Shown here piece by piece: positions 17,425-25,415 of a stretch of 27,319 nucleotides of DNA. Under the pieces are notes generated by a model. That model was not told where the DNA came from and did not search any database. It saw only the letters and a program-made list of their open reading frames with translations. How positions within the stretch are numbered: position 1 is the first letter of the stretch; each line of letters starts with the position of its first letter. Source of the DNA: Candidatus Segatella intestinihominis (lineage in GTDB: Bacteria > Bacteroidota > Bacteroidia > Bacteroidales > Bacteroidaceae); assembly GCA_900548535.1 (NCBI GenBank), contig URLG01000034.1:1-27319 (forward strand). Direction: 5' to 3'. Position numbers and translations under genes: made by a program.

Positions 17425-18765
17425 ATGGATTTTAAAGCATTTCATATAAAAGATACACGAAACAGAATGTTGAGAAACAACATTCTGTTTTCTGGTATAT
17501 TAAAGATCATCAGCTTGTCCACTTCCTTACTGATTGTCCCTATTACTATCAACTATCTCAATAATGAGATATATGGTATATGGATGACAATAACCTCTGT
17601 ACTTTTTTGGATCAATACATTTGATATCGGACTAGGTAATGGCATGCGCAATTACCTAACAGGTGCAATATCAAGCAAAGATTACAATTTAGGAAGAAGA
17701 TACATCAGTACAACCTTGATACTTCTTGCTGTTATAGCCCTCACTATGGCTATCATAATATCAGTGCCTATGTCTATTTTGGACTTTAATCAGTTCTTTA
17801 ATACGCAAGCCCTAAGCAATGAAGGTTTGCGTAATGCCTTAATTGTGGCAATAGGTTTTACATTACTCAATTTTGTAATCAAAAACATCGGTTTGATATT
17901 TGTTGCAATGCAAAAGTACGCCATCAACGACCTACTTTCTGTATCTGGCAATGTTATAGCTTTAGGTATCATATATTTGCTTACAAAGCTTACTACAGGC
18001 AACCTGCTATACGTTGTTTTTGCCTATACAGCAACCCACTGCATCATATATGCTTTAGCCGCAATTCCTTTATTCATAAAGTATCCAGAACTTCAGCCAT
18101 CATTCAATAGTTTTGACAAAGAGTTAACCCAAAAGATTGTTGGCAAAGGCCTCAGCTTTTTTATAATTCAGATTAGTAGCTGTTTAGTAATCTTTGGTGC
18201 AGCCAATATGTTTATCACCCAATATTGTGGACCATCAGCTGTAACCACTTACAACATAGCCTACAAGTTCTTTAACCTCTTAGTTATCGCATATACCATT
18301 ATCCTTGCGCCTATGTGGAATGCATATACAGATGCATACGTCAAGGGCGATATGAAATGGATAGAGAACAACTTCAACAGAGCTCTGAAGCTATGGGGAA
18401 TATCTGTAGTTGGTGGAGTCATTATGCTTTTAGGATGCCCTATATTTTACCATATATGGGTTGGTGACAAAGTAACTGTTCCATTCTCTGTATCGTTAAG
18501 TACATTGATCTACGTATGTTTCTTCAATCTGAATAATTGCGTAACATACCTCGTCAATGGCTTAAATAAAATAAGAGTACAGATTATCACTTCTCTTGTT
18601 TTCACAGCCATCTACATTCTTGTAGTACTATCTACAGGCACCAAGCTAGGTATAGAAGGAGTTGTCCTCTGTATGGCAGGCAGCTATGCCTCTATGAGCA
18701 TTATTCACCTATATCAATGCCGACTGCTGATAAAGAATAAGGCAAAAGGGATTTGGAACAAGTAA
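17425..18765 (+). CDS. wzx: Wzx-type polysaccharide flippase (MATE/PST superfamily)
   Basis: Predicted inner-membrane transporter that flips lipid-linked repeat units. It has 446 residues with about 12 or more hydrophobic segments. The family-like start MLRNNILFSGILKIISLSTS is followed by IVPITINYLNNEIYGIWMTI, a typical first-loop motif of this superfamily, and DIGLGNGMRNYL. The frame extends to a TTG at 17404, but that codon lies inside the -7 box, so I take ATG 17425. ATG 17467 is an alternative and would fall inside a perfect hairpin (17461-17489). Composition is AT-rich compared with the upstream genes. It is the first gene of the locus, which lacks UpxY/UpxZ-type regulators in this window. 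Confidence 0.88.
   Translation: MDFKAFHIKDTRNRMLRNNILFSGILKIISLSTSLLIVPITINYLNNEIYGIWMTITSVLFWINTFDIGLGNGMRNYLTGAISSKDYNLGRRYISTTLILLAVIALTMAIIISVPMSILDFNQFFNTQALSNEGLRNALIVAIGFTLLNFVIKNIGLIFVAMQKYAINDLLSVSGNVIALGIIYLLTKLTTGNLLYVVFAYTATHCIIYALAAIPLFIKYPELQPSFNSFDKELTQKIVGKGLSFFIIQISSCLVIFGAANMFITQYCGPSAVTTYNIAYKFFNLLVIAYTIILAPMWNAYTDAYVKGDMKWIENNFNRALKLWGISVVGGVIMLLGCPIFYHIWVGDKVTVPFSVSLSTLIYVCFFNLNNCVTYLVNGLNKIRVQIITSLVFTAIYILVVLSTGTKLGIEGVVLCMAGSYASMSIIHLYQCRLLIKNKAKGIWNK
17461..17489 (+). promoter_or_regulatory. Perfect 12-bp inverted repeat at the 5' end of the flippase gene
   Basis: AACAGAATGTTG (17461-17472), loop AGAAA, then CAACATTCTGTT (17478-17489), followed by TTCTGG. It starts 36 nt after the chosen ATG, and the left arm contains the alternative ATG 17467. 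It could act as an attenuator or block translation initiation (inference). Confidence 0.6.
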
Positions 18766-18807
18766 AAGTAAAAATAAACAAATTTTTTGCAATAAATTTA
18801 GGAAAAA

Positions 18808-18840
18808 CTTGTTTATATAAAAAGAATATAGTATTTTTGC
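18808..18840 (+). promoter_or_regulatory. Promoter before the toxin-antitoxin remnant
   Basis: CTTG (18808-18811), 20-bp spacer, TATTTTTGC (18832-18840). It drives the 43-codon frame at 18864. The surrounding 50 bp matches the flippase promoter region at 40 of 50 positions. Confidence 0.75.
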
Positions 18841-18863
18841 AAAACAAATAAATATATAAAAAT

Positions 18864-18995
18864 ATGGAGACAAATAAAAAAGTATTAGAAAATATAGAGC
18901 AAAAGGTTGCATCTAGAGTGAGCAAAACTCTTGAGGCAGCAAGAAGACTAAAAGGGAGTATCATAGTAAACGACCCGGTCCTATATATACATTAA
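18864..18995 (+). CDS. Small ORF, 43 residues, possible antitoxin or its remnant
   Basis: Begins METNKKVLENIEQKVASRVS and ends with KGSIIVNDPVLYIH. The first 30 residues look like one amphipathic helix. It sits 24 nt after a good promoter and is directly followed, in the same frame after one stop codon, by a fragment resembling the C-terminus of a PIN-domain toxin. This order (small protein, then PIN protein) suggests the antitoxin of a VapBC-like pair. I do not recognise the family with certainty. It could also be an unrelated short peptide. Confidence 0.5.
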   Translation: METNKKVLENIEQKVASRVSKTLEAARRLKGSIIVNDPVLYIH

Positions 18996-19124
18996 CATGA
19001 GATATTTAATAATCACATTATTATTGCACAAGCCATAACTGAACATTTACCATTAATTTCAAACGACACTCGTTTCCCTTTCTATGTAAAGCAAGGACTA
19101 GACTTGATTGTTAATAAGATGTAA
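18996..19124 (+). pseudogene. Remnant of a VapC-like PIN-domain toxin (C-terminal about 42 codons)
   Basis: Reading from 18996 in the frame of the preceding small ORF gives HEIFNNHIIIAQAITEHLPL followed by ISNDTRFPFYVKQGLDLIVNKM. IIAQAITEHLPLISND is characteristic of the last strands and helix of PIN ribonuclease toxins. There is no start codon, about 80-90 N-terminal residues are missing, and the usual H-x-DPFDR segment ahead of IIAQA, which carries a catalytic acid, is absent. The protein cannot be active. The gap to the next gene (19125-19186) holds only a weak promoter-like TTTG-N21-TACACTTTA at about 19142-19175. Confidence 0.6.
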
Positions 19125-19186
19125 CAAACTAATTAGATTGTTTTGTTGTTGAGATTAACATTGCCGTACACTTTAGATGTCAATAT

Positions 19187-20452
19187 ATGAGTAACAAGAT
19201 AAGCGTTATAACTGTAGTATACAATGATGTCGCTAACATACGCGCCACCATGGAGAGTTTCTTCTCACAAACGTGGGAAGACAAAGAGTATATTGTTATA
19301 GACGGAGGCAGCACAGATGGTACAGCAGACATCATCAAGGAATACGCCCCACGCCTCGCCTATTGGTGTTCAGAAAAAGACAATGGCATATATGATGCCA
19401 TGAATAAAGGTATCATACATGCTACTGGTGACTGGATAAACATCTTGAATTGTGGGGATGTATATGCTAACAATAATGTATTTAGTAAAATATTTTCCGA
19501 AAGTGATTACCAAGGAATCTCTGTTGTTTATGGGAATAGCATAGAAATAAAATCAGGTAGAGAATACTATACACCTGCTAAGGAAGATTATCACAAGCTT
19601 TCCCAAATGGTCGTATACCGACATGGATCCTCATTTATAAGAAGCTCGGTTCAAAAAAATGATTTATATAATCTTGAACTGAAAAAGAAATTAGGGTATG
19701 CTCTTGATTTTGAAATGATACACCGCATTTACAAAAAAGGACATCTCTTTAAGAAGATAAACATCAACATAGAAAAATTCCAATCAGAAGGAATTTCAGC
19801 TAAACCATTTAGAAGTATTTGGTATAACTACTTAATTATTTCTGGCTGCAAATTTAAAATATCAACTCTACCATATCTGGTAAAAAAAATGGGATTTCGA
19901 TTGTTATCAACTTCGCCATTTTACAAATTTGCAAAAGCATTAGGAATAGAATTCATGGTAAACGACATTTTACCTCACATTCCATTTTGGCGGATAAGAA
20001 AAGCTTATCTTCGCCTTGTCGGAATGCACATAGGGCAAGACACATATATAACAAAGAAGAATTATATAATGAGTCCATGGCTAATAAACATCGGAAAGTA
20101 TGGTCACATAAATCGTGATTGTACCCTAGATGGACGTGGAATAATCGAAATAGGCAACAGTGTATCAATATCTCATGGAGTAAAGCTCATGACTGGTAGT
20201 CATGATATACAAAATTGTTACTTTCCAGGAATATATGAAAAGATAACAATAGAAGACTATGCTTGGCTTGGAGTCAATTGTATAATACTCAAGGGAATTA
20301 CCATAGGAAAAGGAGCAGTTGTAGCGGCAGGAGCAGTTGTGACAAAAAATGTTCCTGATTATACAATTGTTGCAGGAATACCTGCCAAACCAATTGGAAA
20401 GAGAAAAGAAGACCTTGCATATAAATGCATTTGGAAAGAACTATTCACATAA
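19187..20452 (+). CDS. Fusion of GT2 glycosyltransferase and left-handed beta-helix acyltransferase
   Basis: A 421-residue bifunctional-looking enzyme of polysaccharide assembly. Residues 1 to about 235 are a GT-A family 2 glycosyltransferase: ITVVYNDVANIRATMESFF, then DGGSTDGT at 39-46, SEKDNGIYDAMNKG at 62-75, and NCGD at 88-91 in the place of the metal-binding acidic motif. Residues from about 255 onward are a hexapeptide-repeat acetyltransferase of the colanic-acid WcaF kind: RLVGMHIG, SHGVKLMTGSHD with likely catalytic His339, then ITIEDYAWLGVNCIILKG and VVAAGAVVTKNVPDYTIVAG with PAKPIG at the end. No frame change lies between the halves. It probably adds a sugar and acetylates the repeat unit (inference). 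The next gene starts 13 nt later. Confidence 0.9.
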   Translation: MSNKISVITVVYNDVANIRATMESFFSQTWEDKEYIVIDGGSTDGTADIIKEYAPRLAYWCSEKDNGIYDAMNKGIIHATGDWINILNCGDVYANNNVFSKIFSESDYQGISVVYGNSIEIKSGREYYTPAKEDYHKLSQMVVYRHGSSFIRSSVQKNDLYNLELKKKLGYALDFEMIHRIYKKGHLFKKININIEKFQSEGISAKPFRSIWYNYLIISGCKFKISTLPYLVKKMGFRLLSTSPFYKFAKALGIEFMVNDILPHIPFWRIRKAYLRLVGMHIGQDTYITKKNYIMSPWLINIGKYGHINRDCTLDGRGIIEIGNSVSISHGVKLMTGSHDIQNCYFPGIYEKITIEDYAWLGVNCIILKGITIGKGAVVAAGAVVTKNVPDYTIVAGIPAKPIGKRKEDLAYKCIWKELFT

Positions 20453-20465
20453 ATTTACCAGAATA

Positions 20466-21497
20466 ATGAAAGAAAATAATGAACTAAATATTATAGAGAT
20501 TGTCAACAAAGTTTTAAAAGAAAAGAAATCTCTAATATTGTCAATATGCATTTCTGCCGTATTAGGAATTGCATATGCATTAGGTCAACAAAAGGAATAT
20601 ACTGCCACTGTTTCTATTGCTCCAGAAATGAATAGTATGGGAATGTCCCAAAGCATTAGTGACATAGCGGGCGCTTTTGGTATGGATTTAGGCAAAGGTA
20701 GCAACAACATAGATGCCATATACCCAGAAATATATCCTAACATATTTGCATCACAAGATTTCGCCATTAAATTGTTCAAGGTGCAAATAGAATTCAAGGG
20801 GAAGAAGGAAACATATTATGAGCATATCTTAAAAGATTACAAAGCCCCTTACTATATGTATCCCATTAACTGGGTTGTGTCGTTATTTAAGAAAAAAGAA
20901 ATTCCAAGCAAAAATAGTTATAATAATATTAATGCATTTCAATTGACAAAAGAGCAATTCAATGTTAGCCAAGCTATCATTAGCAATATTGATTGTCAAA
21001 TGGATAAAGGCTCTAGCATAATTAACATAAAGGCTACTGATATAGACCCTTATGTAGCTGCATGTATTGCCGACACATTACAAATTAGGTTACAAGATTA
21101 CATAACCAAATATAGGACACAAAAAGCAAGACAAGATTTTGCCAATGCCAAGAAATTAAATATTGAAGCAAAAAAAACATATGAAAAAGCTCGTCAACAA
21201 TACACTTCATTTGCAGACGCTAACACAGATGTTATTCTAAAGTCTTATCAGGCTAAACTTGAAGATATGGAAAATGATTTACAGCTAAAATATAACAATT
21301 ATGCTTCAACATTACAACAACTTCAAAGTGCCTCAGATAAGATTCAAGAAAGAACGCCCGCATTCACGATTATCCAAAGTGCTACTGTGCCATTTCGTGC
21401 ATCAAGCACACCAAGGTCAATAATGGTTTTGGCATTCATTTTCCTCGGAATTGTAATAGATGTTGTTTGGGTACTAGCATTCAAAAACAAGAAATAA
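20466..21497 (+). CDS. wzz: Wzz-type polysaccharide chain-length regulator
   Basis: Inner-membrane polysaccharide co-polymerase that sets glycan chain length with the Wzy polymerase. The 343 residues have the standard layout: a cytoplasmic N-terminus with the IIEIVNKVLKEKKSL lead-in, TM1 at about 22-42, a periplasmic helical domain with a long coiled-coil (about 225-295), the RASSTPRS proline-containing segment, and TM2 at about 319-340. It ends after FKNKK, so no tyrosine-kinase domain is attached. The ATG at 20466 is preferred over the extended frame, which overlaps the GT2 fusion gene. It lies 13 nt after that gene and 7 nt before the polymerase. Confidence 0.92.
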   Translation: MKENNELNIIEIVNKVLKEKKSLILSICISAVLGIAYALGQQKEYTATVSIAPEMNSMGMSQSISDIAGAFGMDLGKGSNNIDAIYPEIYPNIFASQDFAIKLFKVQIEFKGKKETYYEHILKDYKAPYYMYPINWVVSLFKKKEIPSKNSYNNINAFQLTKEQFNVSQAIISNIDCQMDKGSSIINIKATDIDPYVAACIADTLQIRLQDYITKYRTQKARQDFANAKKLNIEAKKTYEKARQQYTSFADANTDVILKSYQAKLEDMENDLQLKYNNYASTLQQLQSASDKIQERTPAFTIIQSATVPFRASSTPRSIMVLAFIFLGIVIDVVWVLAFKNKK

Positions 21498-21504
21498 ATT
21501 GAAT

Positions 21505-22653
21505 ATGGCTAATGCATATCCCTATTTGTTATTATTAATTATATTTGGTTTTTTGGCAATATTAAACATATATTTCCAAAATTCCAAATCCAAACAATTG
21601 TGCACAAACATTTGTGCTTATTGTATATTTGTCTTCTTTTTTGGCTTCCGAGGTTTTGTAGCATATGATTGGACGGCTTATTTCGACATATTCAACAAAG
21701 TCCCAAATTTAGCTGCATTAAGTACTAATGGCATTACCATTCTTAAGACCGAGCCAGGCTTCTTGTTGCTTATTTCAATTTGCAAAACGATTGTACCTAA
21801 TTACATATTCTTCCAATTTACTTGTACTTTAATTAATAGTACGCTTCTTGGTCTTTTTGCAAAAAGATATACAAATAACTTGCCATTAGTTTTAGCTATA
21901 TTCTTAGCAATGAGTGGAATTGTTTTCAGCATAGATCTAATGAGAAACTCATTGGCTATTTTTATATTTCTAAATGCAATCCCTTTTCTAGAAAAAAGAC
22001 AATTCATCCCATATATAATAATATGTGGAATAGCTGCAACATTCCACACTTCAGCTATAATATATATACCAATTTATTTTTTGATACACAAAAAATGGAA
22101 AAAAAAAATACTCATAAGCATCTTTATGATAGCTAATATAATCTTCCTACTCCATATTCCAATTTTCAAGCCATTAATTAGTTTAATTGTAGGATTACTT
22201 TCTGATACTGCCGTTCAATATGTTGATGCATATATGGATTTTGACTCACAAGGATCAAATTTAGGAATAGGAGTACTTGAGCGCTTGCTTACTGGCATCT
22301 TACTTTTTTGTTATTTCAATAAATTAATCCAATTACGTAAAAGTAACATATGGGTAAATTGCTTGTTTCTATATTTAGCCACCAATCTCTTTCTGGGCGA
22401 ATTTCGAACAATAAGTACAAGATGTTCAAATTTGTTTATCTTTGCCTACTGGATTGTATGGATAGACTTGGTAAAATGTATACATTATAAAAGCAATAAA
22501 ATTATATATATAACGTTTATCGGAATGTACTGCATATTGAAAACATACAGTACATGTAGTGGTTCGATGTCTCAATATTACAACGTATTGTTAGATCATC
22601 AAACTCATAACGAAAGATATATTTATTTCAGACAACATCAAAATGACAAGTAA
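21505..22653 (+). CDS. wzy: EpsG/Wzy-type polysaccharide polymerase
   Basis: Predicted integral membrane polymerase joining lipid-linked repeat units, 382 residues with about 10 hydrophobic segments. EpsG-family features seen in order: GFRGFVAYDWTAYFDIF at about 49-65 (the R...DW/Y pattern of this family), a TEPGF motif near 90, LMRNSLAIFIF near 150, and FHTSAIIYIPIYFL near 180. Wzy proteins are poorly conserved, so the assignment rests on these motifs plus its position between the Wzz and glycosyltransferase genes. A TTG six bases upstream is in frame, but ATG 21505 is the simpler start. It overlaps the next gene by 11 nt. Confidence 0.85.
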   Translation: MANAYPYLLLLIIFGFLAILNIYFQNSKSKQLCTNICAYCIFVFFFGFRGFVAYDWTAYFDIFNKVPNLAALSTNGITILKTEPGFLLLISICKTIVPNYIFFQFTCTLINSTLLGLFAKRYTNNLPLVLAIFLAMSGIVFSIDLMRNSLAIFIFLNAIPFLEKRQFIPYIIICGIAATFHTSAIIYIPIYFLIHKKWKKKILISIFMIANIIFLLHIPIFKPLISLIVGLLSDTAVQYVDAYMDFDSQGSNLGIGVLERLLTGILLFCYFNKLIQLRKSNIWVNCLFLYLATNLFLGEFRTISTRCSNLFIFAYWIVWIDLVKCIHYKSNKIIYITFIGMYCILKTYSTCSGSMSQYYNVLLDHQTHNERYIYFRQHQNDK

Positions 22654-23692
22654 AATGAAAAAAGTCTTATACATTAATTACATGAAGCAAAAAGGTCATA
22701 TCAATTTTGATACTATCCACATCAAAGCCTTAATTTCACAAGGTTTTGATGTGAAAATTGTTATGCATGAAGAGATTTCTAATTTAATGGTCTTTCCTAA
22801 GGAACTATATGCTTTAAATATACCAAAAAGTTTTGATTCTCCATTAAATAATAGTATAGTCAACAGACTTTATTATATTTTGACACTCGCCTATCTTAAA
22901 ATGAAACTTTCATTCAGACATTATGATTATGTCATCATTTCTAATCTAGATGAAATTTCTATGGGAATCTGCCCACTTAACAAACATATGTATCTATTTT
23001 GTCATGGTAATGCTAATGATTTTTGTAACAATATCAAGTCATTCTTCTTAAAGAAATTATCTAGCAATAATACTTTTTTAGTATTTAATAAGCAAATGGA
23101 ATCTATATTTTTGCATCATAACATTCTCAACACATCTATTATTTCGCACGGATGTCCAACCCCATACAATGTTGACACTTCATGCATAAAATTACTTCCA
23201 TTGCAAGAAAATATGCATATTGTATTCCATCCATCATCCAAAATAGACCAAACATTTCTTTATAACATATGTAACGAGCAAGTGAACAAAAATTTAAAAG
23301 AACAGAATGTTATTTTGGTTCTAAGAAGTAACAGTACAATAAGTAACCAATTTAGTAATATTATGATTATCAATAAATATTTAACAGCTAAAGATTATGA
23401 ATACATATATCAAAAATCAGATATAATACTGCTAGCATATCCCAATAATTTTGCAAATCAAGTCAGTGGGGTTAGTTACGAATGCATTGCTAATCATAAG
23501 AAACTTTTAGCATTACAAAACAAGTCTTTGCTATACTGTGAACAATATTTTAATTATTCGCCATTTTTTAGTACGACAGCAGAAATGCTTAACAAAATTA
23601 CAGAACTATTGGATAAGCCCAATTTTGGACCAATTATCACAGCTAAGGACTTGATTCCAAACTATAAACTTATCTTTAACAAGAAAATTTAA
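22643..23692 (+). CDS. Probable GT-B-fold glycosyltransferase
   Basis: A 349-residue cytoplasmic protein, very AT-rich and weakly conserved. The N-terminus (KKVLYINYMKQKGHINFDTIHIKALISQGFDV) has the Rossmann-strand layout of GT4-type enzymes. The middle has MYLFCHGNANDF and IIISHGCPTPYN-like segments. The C-terminal half shows a second Rossmann pattern: FHPSSKID, VILVLRSNS, then SDIILLAYPNNFANQVSGVSYECIANHKKLLA, where GVSYECIA stands at the sugar-nucleotide-binding E-x7-E position. It starts inside the polymerase stop region (11-nt overlap); ATG 22655 is an alternative start. Function is inferred from fold pattern and context; donor and acceptor are unknown. Confidence 0.7.
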   Translation: MTSKMKKVLYINYMKQKGHINFDTIHIKALISQGFDVKIVMHEEISNLMVFPKELYALNIPKSFDSPLNNSIVNRLYYILTLAYLKMKLSFRHYDYVIISNLDEISMGICPLNKHMYLFCHGNANDFCNNIKSFFLKKLSSNNTFLVFNKQMESIFLHHNILNTSIISHGCPTPYNVDTSCIKLLPLQENMHIVFHPSSKIDQTFLYNICNEQVNKNLKEQNVILVLRSNSTISNQFSNIMIINKYLTAKDYEYIYQKSDIILLAYPNNFANQVSGVSYECIANHKKLLALQNKSLLYCEQYFNYSPFFSTTAEMLNKITELLDKPNFGPIITAKDLIPNYKLIFNKKI

Positions 23693-23757
23693 ACATATAT
23701 ACAATAATAGAAACTAAGATACGTTTAATAGAGAGAACAGATGTAAAATAAGATTAT

Positions 23758-24687
23758 ATGTACAAAGTACCTATATTATTCATTATATTCAAAAGAAAAG
23801 AAGTGGCTTTAAGAACTTTGGACTCAATCAAAGCTGTCAAACCATCAAAGCTATACATTGCTGGCGATGGTGCTAGACTAGACATTGCTAATGAGCCTGA
23901 AAAAGTTGAAGCTACCCGGCAAGCTGTCCTTGATGCCATAGATTGGGATTGCGAGATAAAAACTCGATTTCCAAATGAAAATCAAGGCTGCTGCAAAGGC
24001 GTATATAATGCCATCAACTGGCTATTTGAAAATGAAGAAAAAGGCATAATTATAGAGGATGATTGCATGCTAAAATTATCCTTCTTCAAATTTGCAGAGG
24101 AAATGTTGACTAGATATCAAGATGACCTAAGAGTTGGAATGATCGACGCTGCAAATTATATACCTCATATAAACATACCAGACTCATATGGGTTTAGTAG
24201 ATATAAGTCAACAAACGGTTGGGCCACATGGAAAAGAGCATGGAAATTTATGGACTTAAATATGTTATGGCGTGGAAGCGAATATGAAGAATCTATCATT
24301 GCCAATATGTCCTATAAGTCAAAAGAACGTAACTATTGGAAATATCGACTCAAGGCTGTTGATAAAAATGATGTCAGTGCATGGGATTGGCAATGGTATT
24401 TTACTCTAGCTGCGCACAACATGTTAGGCATATACCCTAAATACAGTCTGACAACAAATATTGGTTTTGGAGAGGATGCCACACACACTAGCAAAGGAGT
24501 GATGCCATCCTACTATGTAGCAGATAAAGATTTAGAGTTTCCACTCAAACATCCAAAGTACATGGTACCATATATTCCGTTCGAAAGAGAATTCAACGAA
24601 AAACTGAATGATACTAAATACGAAAAATTAAAACGTTTGTTGCCATTCTCTCTTAAAACGAAGTTGAAAAAGATATTGAGAAAATAA
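23758..24687 (+). CDS. GT-A-fold glycosyltransferase (GT2-like, HlpA-like family)
   Basis: A 309-residue nucleotide-diphospho-sugar transferase. It opens with PILFIIFKRKEVALRTLDSI, the typical first strand and helix, followed by LYIAGDGAR (about 32-40) and NENQGCCKGVYNAINWLFE (about 73-91). GIIIEDDCML at 97-105 carries the metal-binding EDD. TNGWATWKRAW at about 158-168 and DWQWYFTLAAHNM are signatures of this family, which is common in Bacteroidetes capsule loci. A 65-nt gap with no recognisable promoter precedes it. The LicD gene follows after 18 nt. The donor sugar cannot be deduced. Confidence 0.85.
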   Translation: MYKVPILFIIFKRKEVALRTLDSIKAVKPSKLYIAGDGARLDIANEPEKVEATRQAVLDAIDWDCEIKTRFPNENQGCCKGVYNAINWLFENEEKGIIIEDDCMLKLSFFKFAEEMLTRYQDDLRVGMIDAANYIPHINIPDSYGFSRYKSTNGWATWKRAWKFMDLNMLWRGSEYEESIIANMSYKSKERNYWKYRLKAVDKNDVSAWDWQWYFTLAAHNMLGIYPKYSLTTNIGFGEDATHTSKGVMPSYYVADKDLEFPLKHPKYMVPYIPFEREFNEKLNDTKYEKLKRLLPFSLKTKLKKILRK

Positions 24688-24705
24688 ACATTCAAACAAG
24701 ATATT

Positions 24706-25404
24706 ATGAAGTTAAAAATAAAAACACCAAATGGTCCATATTATTATAAATATGTTCCAATTTACTTAGGTATTAAGCCTATTAACAAGGTGATAGCCAA
24801 GGAAAACTTACTTCTCTTGAAAAGTATTCTTGACACAAATCACTTATTGTTCCTCTTGTCATTTGGAACTCTCTTAGGGGCTATACGTGAGCATGATTTT
24901 ATTAGCCATGATGAAGACATTGATTTAATAATGATGAAAAAAGATATGACTAATTTCTTGTCAATACTTTTTGAATTGAGAAAAACTGGCTTTGAAATCG
25001 TCAGATATGAATCAAGAGGATTCCTTTCTATCATGAGAAAGGGAGAATACATAGACATATATTTCTTTGATGACTATCCTGAAGACAATTCACTCTCTTA
25101 TTGTTGCAGAGATATGTATCCTAAAGCATTTTTAGAAGATACTGCACCTATTAACTTTTTAGGGGAAACATTTCTGGCACCAAGAAATTTCGAAAAATAT
25201 CTTGAATTTAATTATGGAAAAAATTGGCGTACACCAATACCATATGTCAATTTTAAGATGTCTAAACTTCAAAAGGCAAAGTTTCTGATTCTTCAGTATG
25301 TTAAAATAATACTCCCAAAAAGTATTACAGAAAAGATACAAAAGAGATCAGATAAGCCTTTCATAGAAAAATGGGTGAATAGAGCCAAAACTTTTAACTT
25401 TTAA
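24706..25404 (+). CDS. LicD-family phospho-substituent transferase
   Basis: LicD proteins transfer phosphocholine, or related phospho-alditol or phosphoethanolamine groups, from a CDP-activated donor onto glycans. The 232-residue protein has the diagnostic block LLSFGTLLGAIR at about 50-61 followed by HDEDIDLIM at 68-76, the nucleotidyltransferase-like metal site. GEYIDIYFFDD lies further on, and a GKNWRTPIP C-terminal motif is seen. It lies 11 nt before a gene whose N-terminal half is a LicC-like nucleotidyltransferase, so donor synthesis and transfer are encoded side by side. Choline kinase or uptake genes (licA, licB) are not in the window. Confidence 0.9.
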   Translation: MKLKIKTPNGPYYYKYVPIYLGIKPINKVIAKENLLLLKSILDTNHLLFLLSFGTLLGAIREHDFISHDEDIDLIMMKKDMTNFLSILFELRKTGFEIVRYESRGFLSIMRKGEYIDIYFFDDYPEDNSLSYCCRDMYPKAFLEDTAPINFLGETFLAPRNFEKYLEFNYGKNWRTPIPYVNFKMSKLQKAKFLILQYVKIILPKSITEKIQKRSDKPFIEKWVNRAKTFNF

Positions 25405-25415
25405 ATATAGTTTTC

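Noticed and set aside
17357..18840. Invertible promoter of the kind that controls Bacteroides capsule loci
   Set aside because: The two similar promoters are in direct, not inverted, orientation, and I see no paired recombinase sites flanking either.
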